Shown one piece after another: positions 7,532 to 15,680 of a stretch of DNA of 38,684 bases. Position 1 is the stretch's first letter; every line of letters starts with the position of its first letter. The translations under genes and the position numbers were made by a program. This DNA is from Chloroflexota bacterium (GTDB taxonomy: Bacteria > Chloroflexota > Anaerolineae > Aggregatilineales > J027): assembly GCA_010092845.1 (NCBI GenBank), contig JAADYW010000137.1, forward strand, positions 1 through 38,684. Reading direction: 5' to 3'. A model generated the notes under the pieces. The model was not told the DNA's origin, searched no databases, and saw only the letters and a list, made by a program, of their open reading frames with translations.

Positions 7532-9220
7532 ATGCAACCGCTTCAACGAGCAGATGTTTCAACCGATGAGTGGCGCTGGGTCGCCTTTTGGGCTGGAGTT
7601 CTTGTAACGCTAACGCTGGTACCCTATGCATGGGCGATGGCTGCTTCCAATAGCGACTGGGCCTTTATGGGGGCGCTGGCCAATCCGCAGGATAGCGCAA
7701 CCTATTTCTCGAAGATCCAACAGGGCATGGAAGGGAATTGGTTATACCAGCTCCGTTATACGCCTGAAGAACATGAAGCGGCGGGGTTGTTTACCTTCTA
7801 CCTATTGCTGGGGCATGTTGCACGGTTCCTGGGGTTTTCCGCTGTTGTCATCTTCCATCTGGCGCGTATAGCTACCAGTTTGCTGATGTTTACTTCGTTT
7901 TACTGGTTGGGCGCGCATATCTGGCGTAGGTTACGGCCACGGCGACTCTTCTTCATGCTGACCTCCGTTGCTTCAGGTTTGGGCTGGTTAGCGATTCTGT
8001 TCGTCAGTGATCCGGATAATCTGCCGCCGGACCTTAGTATTCCCGAAGCATTCCCGCTCTATGCTGCCTATGCCAACCCGCATTTCCCACTCAGTATCGC
8101 TTGCCTGGCCTTCCTGGCTGGAATCTTCCTAGAGGTGTTGCGCCCCGGCTACGACGAAGCTCCACGGGCGGAAAATGGGGGCCTTTTTGTCCTGGTGATA
8201 TCGATTATTCTGGCGATTATCCAGCCTCCCGCCCTCGCTAGTATTGCTGGTGCCTTGATATTGATGATCCTGATTACCGCCTTGCGCGAACGTGAGATCC
8301 CGTGGCATGAAATCCGCTGGGGATCAATGATCTGGCTGCCAGCGCTGCCAATAGGCGTCTACTACTGGCTTGTCTTCAGCACCAATGACGTGATGGGCGA
8401 GTTCAATCAGCAAAATGTGACGGAGTCTCCGAGTATATTGCTCACAATTCTCGGTTTTGGTGTGCTGTTGGTGATTGCCATACCGGGGATTCTCCGTGCT
8501 GTGCGCCGTTTCGAGCGTGATGGGGATCAGTTCATGCTGTTGTGGCTGGTCTTCAACAGTGTGGCATTATATGCACCTTATGAGCTACAGCGCCGCTTCT
8601 TCATCGGGTTGATCATTCCGCTAACCTTTTTTGCGGTGCGTGCCGTCGAAGATTACTGGTATGAACGGATCGCCCCGCGATGGCGCCCACTAACGCTGGT
8701 TCTGGCTTTTGTTCTTATGCTGCCAAGTAATATTCTGGCCCTTGGCATACCCCTTGTAGGAACGGTGGCTGACCAGGAACTCGGTGCTGATGTCGGTATT
8801 GTTGTTGAGCAAGATTATGTCGATGTTTATGAATGGCTTGACGAAGTTGGCACCAAAGACGAAGTCGTTCTGGCTGCGACCAAGATTAGCTTGTGGATAC
8901 CCGCGCGCACCAATCTTCGGGTCGTCTATGGCCATCCCTTTGAGAGTGTCCCTGCAGATCGGCTCGAAACATTGATGCAGGATTTCTTCAGTGGGCGGGA
9001 TTGCGCGACGGTGCTTTCTCCCCAAGAGGTGGGGTTCAGTATTACCTATGTGGTCTGGGGGCCAAAAGAACGCGAGATTGCCCTTGAAGCCCGGGAAGAC
9101 ACTCCGGATCGCGAGTACCAGGATTGCATCGCGTATATGTTTGAAGAGGAAGAGATAAGCCCCGAGCAGATCAAGACGTTTGGTGACGTAACGCTGTACA
9201 CACTCCGTGAATTGCGATAA
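7532..9220 (+). CDS. Polytopic membrane protein, GT-C-like
   Basis: 562 residues with roughly ten hydrophobic helices up to ~residue 415 and a ~145-residue soluble C-terminal domain. The first extracytoplasmic loop has an acidic motif (NPQDSATYFSKI), the place where GT-C glycosyltransferases keep catalytic Asp/Glu. Helices rich in Pro and aromatics and a C-terminal domain with ITYVVWGPKERE follow. It is probably a lipid-linked-sugar glycosyltransferase or relative, but no donor or acceptor can be named. ATG 7532 is preferred because AAAGGGG lies four bases upstream; ATG 7499 is a weaker alternative adding 11 residues. It shares layout and loop motifs with the next gene, which starts 14 bases after its stop. 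Confidence 0.72.
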   Translation: MQPLQRADVSTDEWRWVAFWAGVLVTLTLVPYAWAMAASNSDWAFMGALANPQDSATYFSKIQQGMEGNWLYQLRYTPEEHEAAGLFTFYLLLGHVARFLGFSAVVIFHLARIATSLLMFTSFYWLGAHIWRRLRPRRLFFMLTSVASGLGWLAILFVSDPDNLPPDLSIPEAFPLYAAYANPHFPLSIACLAFLAGIFLEVLRPGYDEAPRAENGGLFVLVISIILAIIQPPALASIAGALILMILITALREREIPWHEIRWGSMIWLPALPIGVYYWLVFSTNDVMGEFNQQNVTESPSILLTILGFGVLLVIAIPGILRAVRRFERDGDQFMLLWLVFNSVALYAPYELQRRFFIGLIIPLTFFAVRAVEDYWYERIAPRWRPLTLVLAFVLMLPSNILALGIPLVGTVADQELGADVGIVVEQDYVDVYEWLDEVGTKDEVVLAATKISLWIPARTNLRVVYGHPFESVPADRLETLMQDFFSGRDCATVLSPQEVGFSITYVVWGPKEREIALEAREDTPDREYQDCIAYMFEEEEISPEQIKTFGDVTLYTLRELR

Positions 9221-9234
9221 TCCAGCGGCAACTT

Positions 9235-10932
9235 ATGGACATCGGCTCTGAGAAACGGTCTGAGCAGCTAATGCCTGCTGCCCGCATCACCAGGCGAGAA
9301 TGGCAATGGGTGGCCATTTTTACGCTAGTCTTGCTTATTGTCACAACGTTGCCGTATGTGCTGGGGTGGCTTGTCCAGGGTAGCGAGTGGGTATTTAACG
9401 GCTTCGTTTTTGGTGTCGAGGATGGCAACTCCTATCTAGGCAAGATCCGGCTGGGTGTTCGCGGCGAATGGGCGTTTCATCTCTTCATGACTCCCGAAAA
9501 TCACGCTGGCGCCCCCTTGCTGTATCTACCTTACATCGCGGCAGGGCATATCCTGGGATTGTTTATTGAGGAAGATGACCCCGCGATCTTAACCGGTTTG
9601 ATCATCACGTATCATGCAATGCGTCTTCTCCTGATCCCGCCGCTGATTATAGTGACCTACTGGCTTATCGCCATCTTCCTCCCTTCGGCGGCATCGCGTT
9701 TTCTGGCCCTGGTGATCGTTTTTCTAGGGCAAGGATTGGGCTGGCTGCTGGCGCTCCTGGGGCAGCGTGACTGGCTGGGAACGCTACCGCCAGGCTTTTA
9801 CATCCCCGAGGCGTTTTCGACCTTAATTGTCTTGGGTTTGCCGCATATTATCTTAGGCCGGCTGGCGCTATTAGGTGGTTTCCTGGCCCTCTTCCGTGCA
9901 ATGTGCCTCACTGGCTGGCGCCGCTGGGGGCCCTGGGTGACATTCGCCGGTGCCTGTTGGCTCGGCGTAGGGCTAAGCGTGGCATTTTATCTAGCATTGA
10001 TCTATGTTTTGCTGGCTGTATGGGGTTTGGCCCTCTGGTTCAGATGGCGGTCACTGCCGTGGAGCTTTGCACTCCGCGGCGGCTCGGCAGCTGCGATCAC
10101 ATTGCCACTCTTCGGTTATTATGCTTGGATTTTTAGCCAGGATGAAACGTTTGCAACACTTTCGGAGCAAATTTACGTGCCATCTCCTCATCCGCTGCAG
10201 TATCTTCTGGCTTACGGAATCCTGGGCATCCTGGCTGCTCGTGGCGGCTGGTGGGCGTGGAAAAAGCACTGTCGCGATCCGCGGTATGTGTTACTTGTTG
10301 CGTGGATACTGGTGGTCCCCTTTCTTGTCTACATACCCGTCAATGTCCAACGTCGCCTGCTAGAGAGCGTAATCGTTCCACTGGCCATACTGGCAGTGAT
10401 GGGCTTAAGGCTACTGACAGTACCATTGGCGCGGTCGCTAGGGCTATCATATCGACGCATCTCGCGGCGGCTGGTGATGGCGGTATTGCCGTTGCTGGTT
10501 ACCAGTAGCTTGTTTATCCTATTGGGTGTCTATCTGGGCGTAATTAATCCGCAACGCCCTGTATTCCGTCCGCAGGCCGAGGTGACTGCAATGGAGTGGC
10601 TGGCCGCCAGGGCCCCGAAAGATGCTGTAGTAATGGGCAGTATGGAAACGGGGAATTTTTTGCCGGTGGTTACCGATCTGCGTCCCTTTTTGGGACATGG
10701 GCCAGAAACGCTCCATTCAGATGAGAAAGGACAGACTGTCGAAGATTTTTTCAGCCAGCGGCTGTCTTTCGATGAACAAGTGAGCCTCTATAGTACGTTT
10801 GACATCCAGTATGTCTTTTATGGGCCGCTGGAGCGAGAATTTGCCAACACTGATCAAATGCCGGCTTGGGCTGCGACGTTGACTCTGATATATGATCAGA
10901 ATGGATACCAGATTTATGAGGTGCAACCGTGA
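9235..10932 (+). CDS. Polytopic membrane protein, GT-C-like, paralog of the preceding gene
   Basis: 565 residues with about ten to eleven hydrophobic helices and a soluble C-terminal domain. The first loop reads GVEDGNSYLGKIRLG..GEW..HLFMTPENH, aligning with the acidic loop and TPEEH motif of the upstream protein. The C-terminal domains also share the pattern EWL...KD.VV, RP..GH..E, DFFS and YVFYGPLERE. The two genes are therefore a tandem duplication that has diverged strongly. A role in transferring sugars from polyprenyl carriers is inferred from fold and neighbours. The Shine-Dalgarno sequence at ATG 9235 is weak. The stop TGA overlaps the start of the YfhO-like gene (TGATG), so they are probably co-translated. 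Confidence 0.72.
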   Translation: MDIGSEKRSEQLMPAARITRREWQWVAIFTLVLLIVTTLPYVLGWLVQGSEWVFNGFVFGVEDGNSYLGKIRLGVRGEWAFHLFMTPENHAGAPLLYLPYIAAGHILGLFIEEDDPAILTGLIITYHAMRLLLIPPLIIVTYWLIAIFLPSAASRFLALVIVFLGQGLGWLLALLGQRDWLGTLPPGFYIPEAFSTLIVLGLPHIILGRLALLGGFLALFRAMCLTGWRRWGPWVTFAGACWLGVGLSVAFYLALIYVLLAVWGLALWFRWRSLPWSFALRGGSAAAITLPLFGYYAWIFSQDETFATLSEQIYVPSPHPLQYLLAYGILGILAARGGWWAWKKHCRDPRYVLLVAWILVVPFLVYIPVNVQRRLLESVIVPLAILAVMGLRLLTVPLARSLGLSYRRISRRLVMAVLPLLVTSSLFILLGVYLGVINPQRPVFRPQAEVTAMEWLAARAPKDAVVMGSMETGNFLPVVTDLRPFLGHGPETLHSDEKGQTVEDFFSQRLSFDEQVSLYSTFDIQYVFYGPLEREFANTDQMPAWAATLTLIYDQNGYQIYEVQP

Positions 10933-13313
10933 TGCAGCGGCGTGATATCTCCGGCTGGGCCATTATGGTGATAATGGGGGCCGCACTGGGGGGTCTGTTT
11001 CACCGTTTGCTGCTGGGTGAAGTTTTATTCTGGGGATTGCCGTCCTTGCAGTTCTATCCCTGGCGATGGTTGGCGTTTGAACAGATCTCAAATGGGCAGA
11101 TGCCCTACTGGAATCCCTATAATGGTGCTGGTGCCCCCCTGATGGCTAATTACCAGGCCGCCATAGTCTATCCCCCCAATTGGCTGTATATCATCCTTCC
11201 CACGGCGCATGCGATGGGTCTCGTGGCGATACTCCACGTCTTCTGGGCTGGCCTCGGTACCTGGAACCTGACAACGCGGCTGGGTATCTCACCATTAGGG
11301 CGAGGGATCAGCGTCCTGGCCTTTGCAATGGGAAGCTACACGCTCGCTCGTCTGGGATCATTTCCGACCGCCAATACCGCCGCCTGGATTCCGTGGCTAT
11401 TCTGGGCCACGCTCAACGTAATGGAGCGCCGGCGCATGTTGGATCTTGGCCTGCTGGCGCTGGTGGTAGGGCTTCAATTGCTGGCGGGACATGCCCAGAC
11501 GAGTTGGTACGCATTTCTGGGTCTGGGACTTTTTGCGATGTGGTACGTCAGCGGCCCTTTACGACCTGTCAGTTGGCGCAGCCGAGCCAAGAGCCTACTG
11601 CTGGCCGCAATAGGACTGCTGCTTGGCGCTGGAATTGCCGGCTGGCAACTGGCGCTGACATTGGAGTACCTCCAACAGTCCCAGCGCGCAAGTGGTCTGT
11701 CCTATAATGAACTGACCAACCTCTCCTACGCGCCGTTGCGCGCGATCACACTGTTATTGCCGAACTTCTTTGGCACACCGGCTGATGGCTCTTACCTGAC
11801 GCCTGGCCGCGGGACTTATTTTGAGGATGCTGCCTATATCGGTGTTATTCCACTGGTCTCGGCCGTCTTTGCGGTGTTGGGATGGCTGAGATGGCGCAAG
11901 TTTCTGCCACATCATCCCGCGTTTCGGTCAGTCCCATTCTGGCTGTCGCTTAGCCTGGTCGGCTTCCTGTTGGCGTTGGGGCGCTACGGCCCTTTTTACC
12001 GTTTTCTTGTTGAGTATGTGCCCACTTTTGACAGTTTTCGGCAACCCGTGCGCTGGCTTATCTGGCCGGCTTTTGGGTTGTCAATCCTTGCCGGGATTGG
12101 TGTCGGAAACTGGAATCGCAATCAGCGGACGTTCTTCTGGACACGGCTGGCGATTGCCGGTGCTATCGCGATGATTGGTACATCTTTAGCTATTCTGTTG
12201 GTTCAAGATGCTATCGACCCCGATACGTTGGCGGTCTTCGTCGAGGCCTTCGTCATGCTGGGTGTCTGGACCATCGCCACAGGTGTCCTGACACTGACCC
12301 AGCCAGCAGCAACAGGTGGCCGGCAAAGGATCTATTGGCAGGCTGCGGTATTGATTGTTGTAGCCGCGGACTTGGCGTGGGCAGTTGCCGGTTTGAACCC
12401 TACGGTACCCGACGATTTCTACAACCGGAGCTTCAGCGTGAGTGAACCTGCGTCACGCCTCTATTGGCTGCAGGACTATGAGGAAGAGGTCAAGTTCCAA
12501 CAGTTCTTTGATCTGGATGATTACACCCGTGCCACTGGTCGTTGGACTGATGTCCGCACGTCGCTGCTACCAAACCTGAACATCCTGGACCGTGTGTCTC
12601 TGCTGAACAATTTTGACCCGCTGCAACCAGACATACACCGGCGCTATGTCGATTTGATCGAAGAAGCTGGCCCGGGGGCTGCGCCACTCCTGCGGGCTGC
12701 AGGCGTTGGGCGTGTATACGGTGAGATAACACCCGCCGGGTGGGAAACCGGCCCGGAGGCGCATACGTCGCTGGCTACAGCGTCGCCACCAGCCTACTGG
12801 ATAGTGCCTCAAGCCGTTTGGGTTGAAGATGATACGTCAGCGCTGGCGCTTCTTGAGTCCACAGATTGGGATCCGGAGCAACTTGTCATTTTGCAGGAGC
12901 ATTCGCCTCCCGAACAAGAAGCAGCCACGGCTTTTTCGCAGGCAGAGGTTATTATTCGTTCTCAGGAACCCACTGAGCACCAATACCGCGTGGTAGCAGA
13001 TGGTGCCGGCTACCTAGTTGTCGCCAATACCTGGTACCCGGGCTGGGAAGTTCGGGTTGATGGGGATGAAGCCGAGATCTATCGTGCCAACCTTGCGTTC
13101 CAAGCTGTCATCGTCCCCGCCGGAGATACCGATGTCACGTTTTCCTATACGCCGCGCTGGAACGAAGCCGGGATCACTACGAGTTTGGTCGCTTTGTTCG
13201 CCACGGTTATTATCGTCACCCTTGGTTTGCTCCGTGGTCAGGCCGCAATGCGCGTGCGCGGTTCGGCCGCAACGATTCATGCGCAGGCTGAAGATCAGGA
13301 AGCGCTACCATGA
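10932..13313 (+). CDS. YfhO-family membrane protein
   Basis: 793 residues with about a dozen membrane helices. It has both hallmarks of the YfhO family: the N-terminal loop WNPYNGAGAPLMANYQAAIVYPPNWL, abbreviated here as the GaGaPl...aa.YPpN pattern, and a C-terminal domain YLVVANTWYPGWEV.VDG with a following strand-rich module ending in a last membrane helix. In Listeria and Bacillus, YfhO proteins work with CsbB-type enzymes to glycosylate cell-wall teichoic acids from a polyprenyl-sugar donor. The equivalent acceptor here is unknown. ATG 10932 overlaps the previous stop (TGATG); GTG 10929 is an alternative one codon upstream. Its stop overlaps the next start in ATGA. Confidence 0.82.
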   Translation: MQRRDISGWAIMVIMGAALGGLFHRLLLGEVLFWGLPSLQFYPWRWLAFEQISNGQMPYWNPYNGAGAPLMANYQAAIVYPPNWLYIILPTAHAMGLVAILHVFWAGLGTWNLTTRLGISPLGRGISVLAFAMGSYTLARLGSFPTANTAAWIPWLFWATLNVMERRRMLDLGLLALVVGLQLLAGHAQTSWYAFLGLGLFAMWYVSGPLRPVSWRSRAKSLLLAAIGLLLGAGIAGWQLALTLEYLQQSQRASGLSYNELTNLSYAPLRAITLLLPNFFGTPADGSYLTPGRGTYFEDAAYIGVIPLVSAVFAVLGWLRWRKFLPHHPAFRSVPFWLSLSLVGFLLALGRYGPFYRFLVEYVPTFDSFRQPVRWLIWPAFGLSILAGIGVGNWNRNQRTFFWTRLAIAGAIAMIGTSLAILLVQDAIDPDTLAVFVEAFVMLGVWTIATGVLTLTQPAATGGRQRIYWQAAVLIVVAADLAWAVAGLNPTVPDDFYNRSFSVSEPASRLYWLQDYEEEVKFQQFFDLDDYTRATGRWTDVRTSLLPNLNILDRVSLLNNFDPLQPDIHRRYVDLIEEAGPGAAPLLRAAGVGRVYGEITPAGWETGPEAHTSLATASPPAYWIVPQAVWVEDDTSALALLESTDWDPEQLVILQEHSPPEQEAATAFSQAEVIIRSQEPTEHQYRVVADGAGYLVVANTWYPGWEVRVDGDEAEIYRANLAFQAVIVPAGDTDVTFSYTPRWNEAGITTSLVALFATVIIVTLGLLRGQAAMRVRGSAATIHAQAEDQEALP

Positions 13314-14737
13314 ATGGAACGGCTAATCCAGGTGCCCGCCAGTCAGTACAGCTCAGGATTTCTGAGCGCCGGGCATTGTTTATCACGGGTGATGTGATCA
13401 GCGTTATTCTGGCCGTTTTGTCTGCGCTGGCCGCCTGGGCGTATGTTGCTGATGAATACTTCCAGGGCGATTTCATTCTGCGCAATAGCTGGTGGATCGT
13501 TATCTTGACCCTGTTGTGGCTGTTGCTGGCCAATGTCAACAATTTCTATTATTGGCGTGTTTCTGGCAATATCTGGCGAAGTCTGCGACAACTGCTGCAG
13601 ATCAATATCCAGCTACTCCTGGTCTATATGGTGATCTTCTTCGTCTCACCACGGGATGCCTTGCCACGCCTCTTCATCCTCTACTATAGTGTGTTGTCTT
13701 TTCTGTATATTATTCTGTGGCGCTCGGTATTCTGGCTGTTGGTGACCAGCCGGACCAGTTTTCAGCGCCGGGCAGTCATTGTCGGGACAGGGTGGGCGGC
13801 CCGGACAATTGTTGAGACGCTTCGCGATGAAGCCGTAGGGGAATATGCTGTTGTTGGTTTGGTGGCTGACTTCGATCCGCGCGATACGCTTACGGAGATG
13901 GTTCCTTTGTTGGGCAGTGGCCGCAACCTGGCGGAGATCGTGCAACAAGAGGCCATTTCGGAGATTGTGTTGGCGGATGATGCCCCACTCAATGGGGACG
14001 TCTTTCAGAGTGTGATGGATTGCTATGAAAAGGGGATCACGGTTGTCCCGATGCCATTGCTGTACGAAGAAGTGACCGGGCGGGTGCCTATTGAGCATGT
14101 TGGCCAAGATGAGTGGAAGATCATCCTGCCGCTGGAGGCCCACGGTTTCTTCAGCCCTTTTCAAGCACTCAAGCGCGTAATTGATATTGTATTCTCGTGT
14201 GTGGGGTTGCTGCTCTTTGGATTGCTCTTGCCGTTTATCGCGCTTGCCATTCGTTTGGATTCGAAAGGGCCAGTTTTCTACACTCAGGAACGCCTCGGCA
14301 AAGGTGGCAAGCCCTTCAGAATCATCAAGCTCCGCTCGATGGTGCCCGATGCTGAGCGTGCCGGACCGCAGTGGGCGCGCCGTGATGACCCACGAATCAC
14401 ACGTGTGGGCCGTATTCTACGCAAGACACGCCTGGATGAGCTGCCCCAGTTCATCAATATCCTGCGAGGAGAGATGAGTCTGGTTGGTCCCCGCGCAGAA
14501 CGGCCCCATTTCGTCGATCAATTAGCCAAGCAGATCCCATTTTACCGCACGCGTCTGGTCGTTAGGCCGGGTGCAACAGGCTGGGCCCAGGTCCAATACG
14601 CCTATGGCAACACTGTCGAAGATGCGCTTGTCAAGCTGCAATACGATCTCTATTATATCCGGCACCGATCTCTGTTTCTAGACACCCTTATTATCCTGCG
14701 TACCATTGGCAAGATGCTATCTTTCTCAGGTACCTAG
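13310..14737 (+). CDS. Polyprenyl-phosphate sugar-1-phosphate transferase (WbaP/WcaJ-type)
   Basis: 475 residues. The N-terminal third has four to five membrane helices. A Rossmann-like CoA-binding-type domain starting RAVIVGTGWAARTIVETL (about residue 153 on) follows. The C-terminal bacterial sugar transferase domain begins LKRVIDIVFSCVGLLL and carries the family signatures GPVFYTQERLGKGGKPF, KLRSM, the DELPQ..NILRGEMSLVGPRAERP segment, and VRPGATGWAQV near the end. This family transfers hexose-1-phosphate (glucose, galactose or GalNAc-type) from a UDP-sugar to undecaprenyl phosphate, the first step of exopolysaccharide or O-antigen-like repeat assembly. It gives the operon its likely role in surface glycan synthesis. 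It starts in a four-base ATGA overlap with the YfhO-like gene. Confidence 0.92.
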   Translation: MNGTANPGARQSVQLRISERRALFITGDVISVILAVLSALAAWAYVADEYFQGDFILRNSWWIVILTLLWLLLANVNNFYYWRVSGNIWRSLRQLLQINIQLLLVYMVIFFVSPRDALPRLFILYYSVLSFLYIILWRSVFWLLVTSRTSFQRRAVIVGTGWAARTIVETLRDEAVGEYAVVGLVADFDPRDTLTEMVPLLGSGRNLAEIVQQEAISEIVLADDAPLNGDVFQSVMDCYEKGITVVPMPLLYEEVTGRVPIEHVGQDEWKIILPLEAHGFFSPFQALKRVIDIVFSCVGLLLFGLLLPFIALAIRLDSKGPVFYTQERLGKGGKPFRIIKLRSMVPDAERAGPQWARRDDPRITRVGRILRKTRLDELPQFINILRGEMSLVGPRAERPHFVDQLAKQIPFYRTRLVVRPGATGWAQVQYAYGNTVEDALVKLQYDLYYIRHRSLFLDTLIILRTIGKMLSFSGT

Positions 14738-14743
14738 CTGTCA

Positions 14744-14758
14744 GGCATGCCTCATGCC
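14744..14758. terminator. Small hairpin between convergent genes
   Basis: A perfect six-base inverted repeat (GGCATG, three-base loop, CATGCC) lies in the 27-base gap between the sugar transferase gene and the convergent HEAT gene. There is no T-run on either side, so terminator function is uncertain. Confidence 0.25.
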
Positions 14759-14764
14759 GGGCGG

Positions 14765-15505
14765 CTAATTGCTGCTGGTGGCTTTCTGTTCCTGCTTGAC
14801 GACCTGCCGCGCACGTTTGAGCAAGTCGCGCAGCGTGCTCCGATCTTCTTTGGAGAAGTTCTTATCCTGTGAGAACTGACGCAACATATCGACAGCGCGC
14901 CCCGCATCCAGATCGATCAGAACCTGCCCAATATGATTCAGATCATACTCCTCAGGTTCGAGCCAACTCGCAACGGCATCAAAAGCACGTGGGTCCGTCG
15001 TCTTTGTTGCCACAAAGATATCGGCCGCTTCGGACCGCAGATCTGGTTGTTCTTCGACCCAGGTCAGTACGTCGTCCAGAACATCCGGGCCCATTTTGCC
15101 GATGGACTGGATCAATGGCCGGTAGATCGGATTATAAGATGCGGTTACTTCCAAGATCGAGAGCAGTTTGGGCAACGCATCGCGTACTTGCCATTCGCCG
15201 AGGAGCCGGACAGCGTTCAGCGGTGCCTGGCCGTCACCAGGAGCTTCTTTTTCGAACAGATAGGTATCGTCGATGATCTCCAACAGAAACGGAATGACGA
15301 CTTCTTTCTGCTCTGCTAAGCGTTTATCTGCGACTTCAACGCTCATGTTCTCCATAAAGACAGTCCAGGCAGCAACGTACAGATCGTGCTCCCGATTTCT
15401 CAGGGCTTGTCTCCAGAGCGCCTCGAGGGTCTCTTCAGGTACGCCAGCTGTATCGGGGAGATCTTCAGGTGTTGCTGTATCTGAAGGCGTTACATCTTCA
15501 GCCAT
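14765..15505 (-). CDS. HEAT-like helical repeat protein
   Basis: 246 residues, soluble, acidic, with no signal peptide or membrane helix. After a Pro/Thr/Glu-rich N-terminal tail (residues 1-25), it is a succession of helix pairs such as ALPKLLSILEV, LIQSIGKMGPDVLDDVLTWVEEQ and LRSEAADIFVATKTTDPRAFDAVASWL. These resemble HEAT/PBS-type repeats and suggest a protein-interaction scaffold. The start ATG 15505 is well supported by AGGAAGG eight bases upstream. It sits alone, in antisense orientation between two membrane-glycosyltransferase blocks. No specific function can be assigned. Confidence 0.72.
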   Translation of the reverse strand: MAEDVTPSDTATPEDLPDTAGVPEETLEALWRQALRNREHDLYVAAWTVFMENMSVEVADKRLAEQKEVVIPFLLEIIDDTYLFEKEAPGDGQAPLNAVRLLGEWQVRDALPKLLSILEVTASYNPIYRPLIQSIGKMGPDVLDDVLTWVEEQPDLRSEAADIFVATKTTDPRAFDAVASWLEPEEYDLNHIGQVLIDLDAGRAVDMLRQFSQDKNFSKEDRSTLRDLLKRARQVVKQEQKATSSN

Positions 15506-15568
15506 AACGCATCCTTCCTAAAAACAAATACGACTGCTAACAGCCGTATTGCAGACTTGCAAATCGAC

Positions 15569-15577
15569 ATCATAGCA
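15569..15577 (-). promoter_or_regulatory. Possible extended -10 promoter of the HEAT-like gene
   Basis: On the minus strand, TGCTATGAT forms an extended -10 (TGn plus TATGAT) about 65 bases before the start at 15505. No convincing -35 hexamer is seen at 17-18 bases. Confidence 0.35.
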
Positions 15578-15622
15578 GTGATTGTGCTTGCAAAGCAGCG
15601 AATTTTCAAGCCTAAAATGCGG

Positions 15623-15651
15623 TTTTCATTCGAATAATGTAGCATTAAAAT
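15623..15651 (+). promoter_or_regulatory. Predicted promoter of the second GT-C block
   Basis: -35 TTTTCA (15623-15628), a 17-base spacer and -10 TAAAAT (15646-15651) lie ~30 bases before the start of the first gene of the block. It shares the short intergenic region with the divergent HEAT-like gene. Confidence 0.45.
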
Positions 15652-15680
15652 ATCATTGATGTCGATAAGGAGTGACCTGG

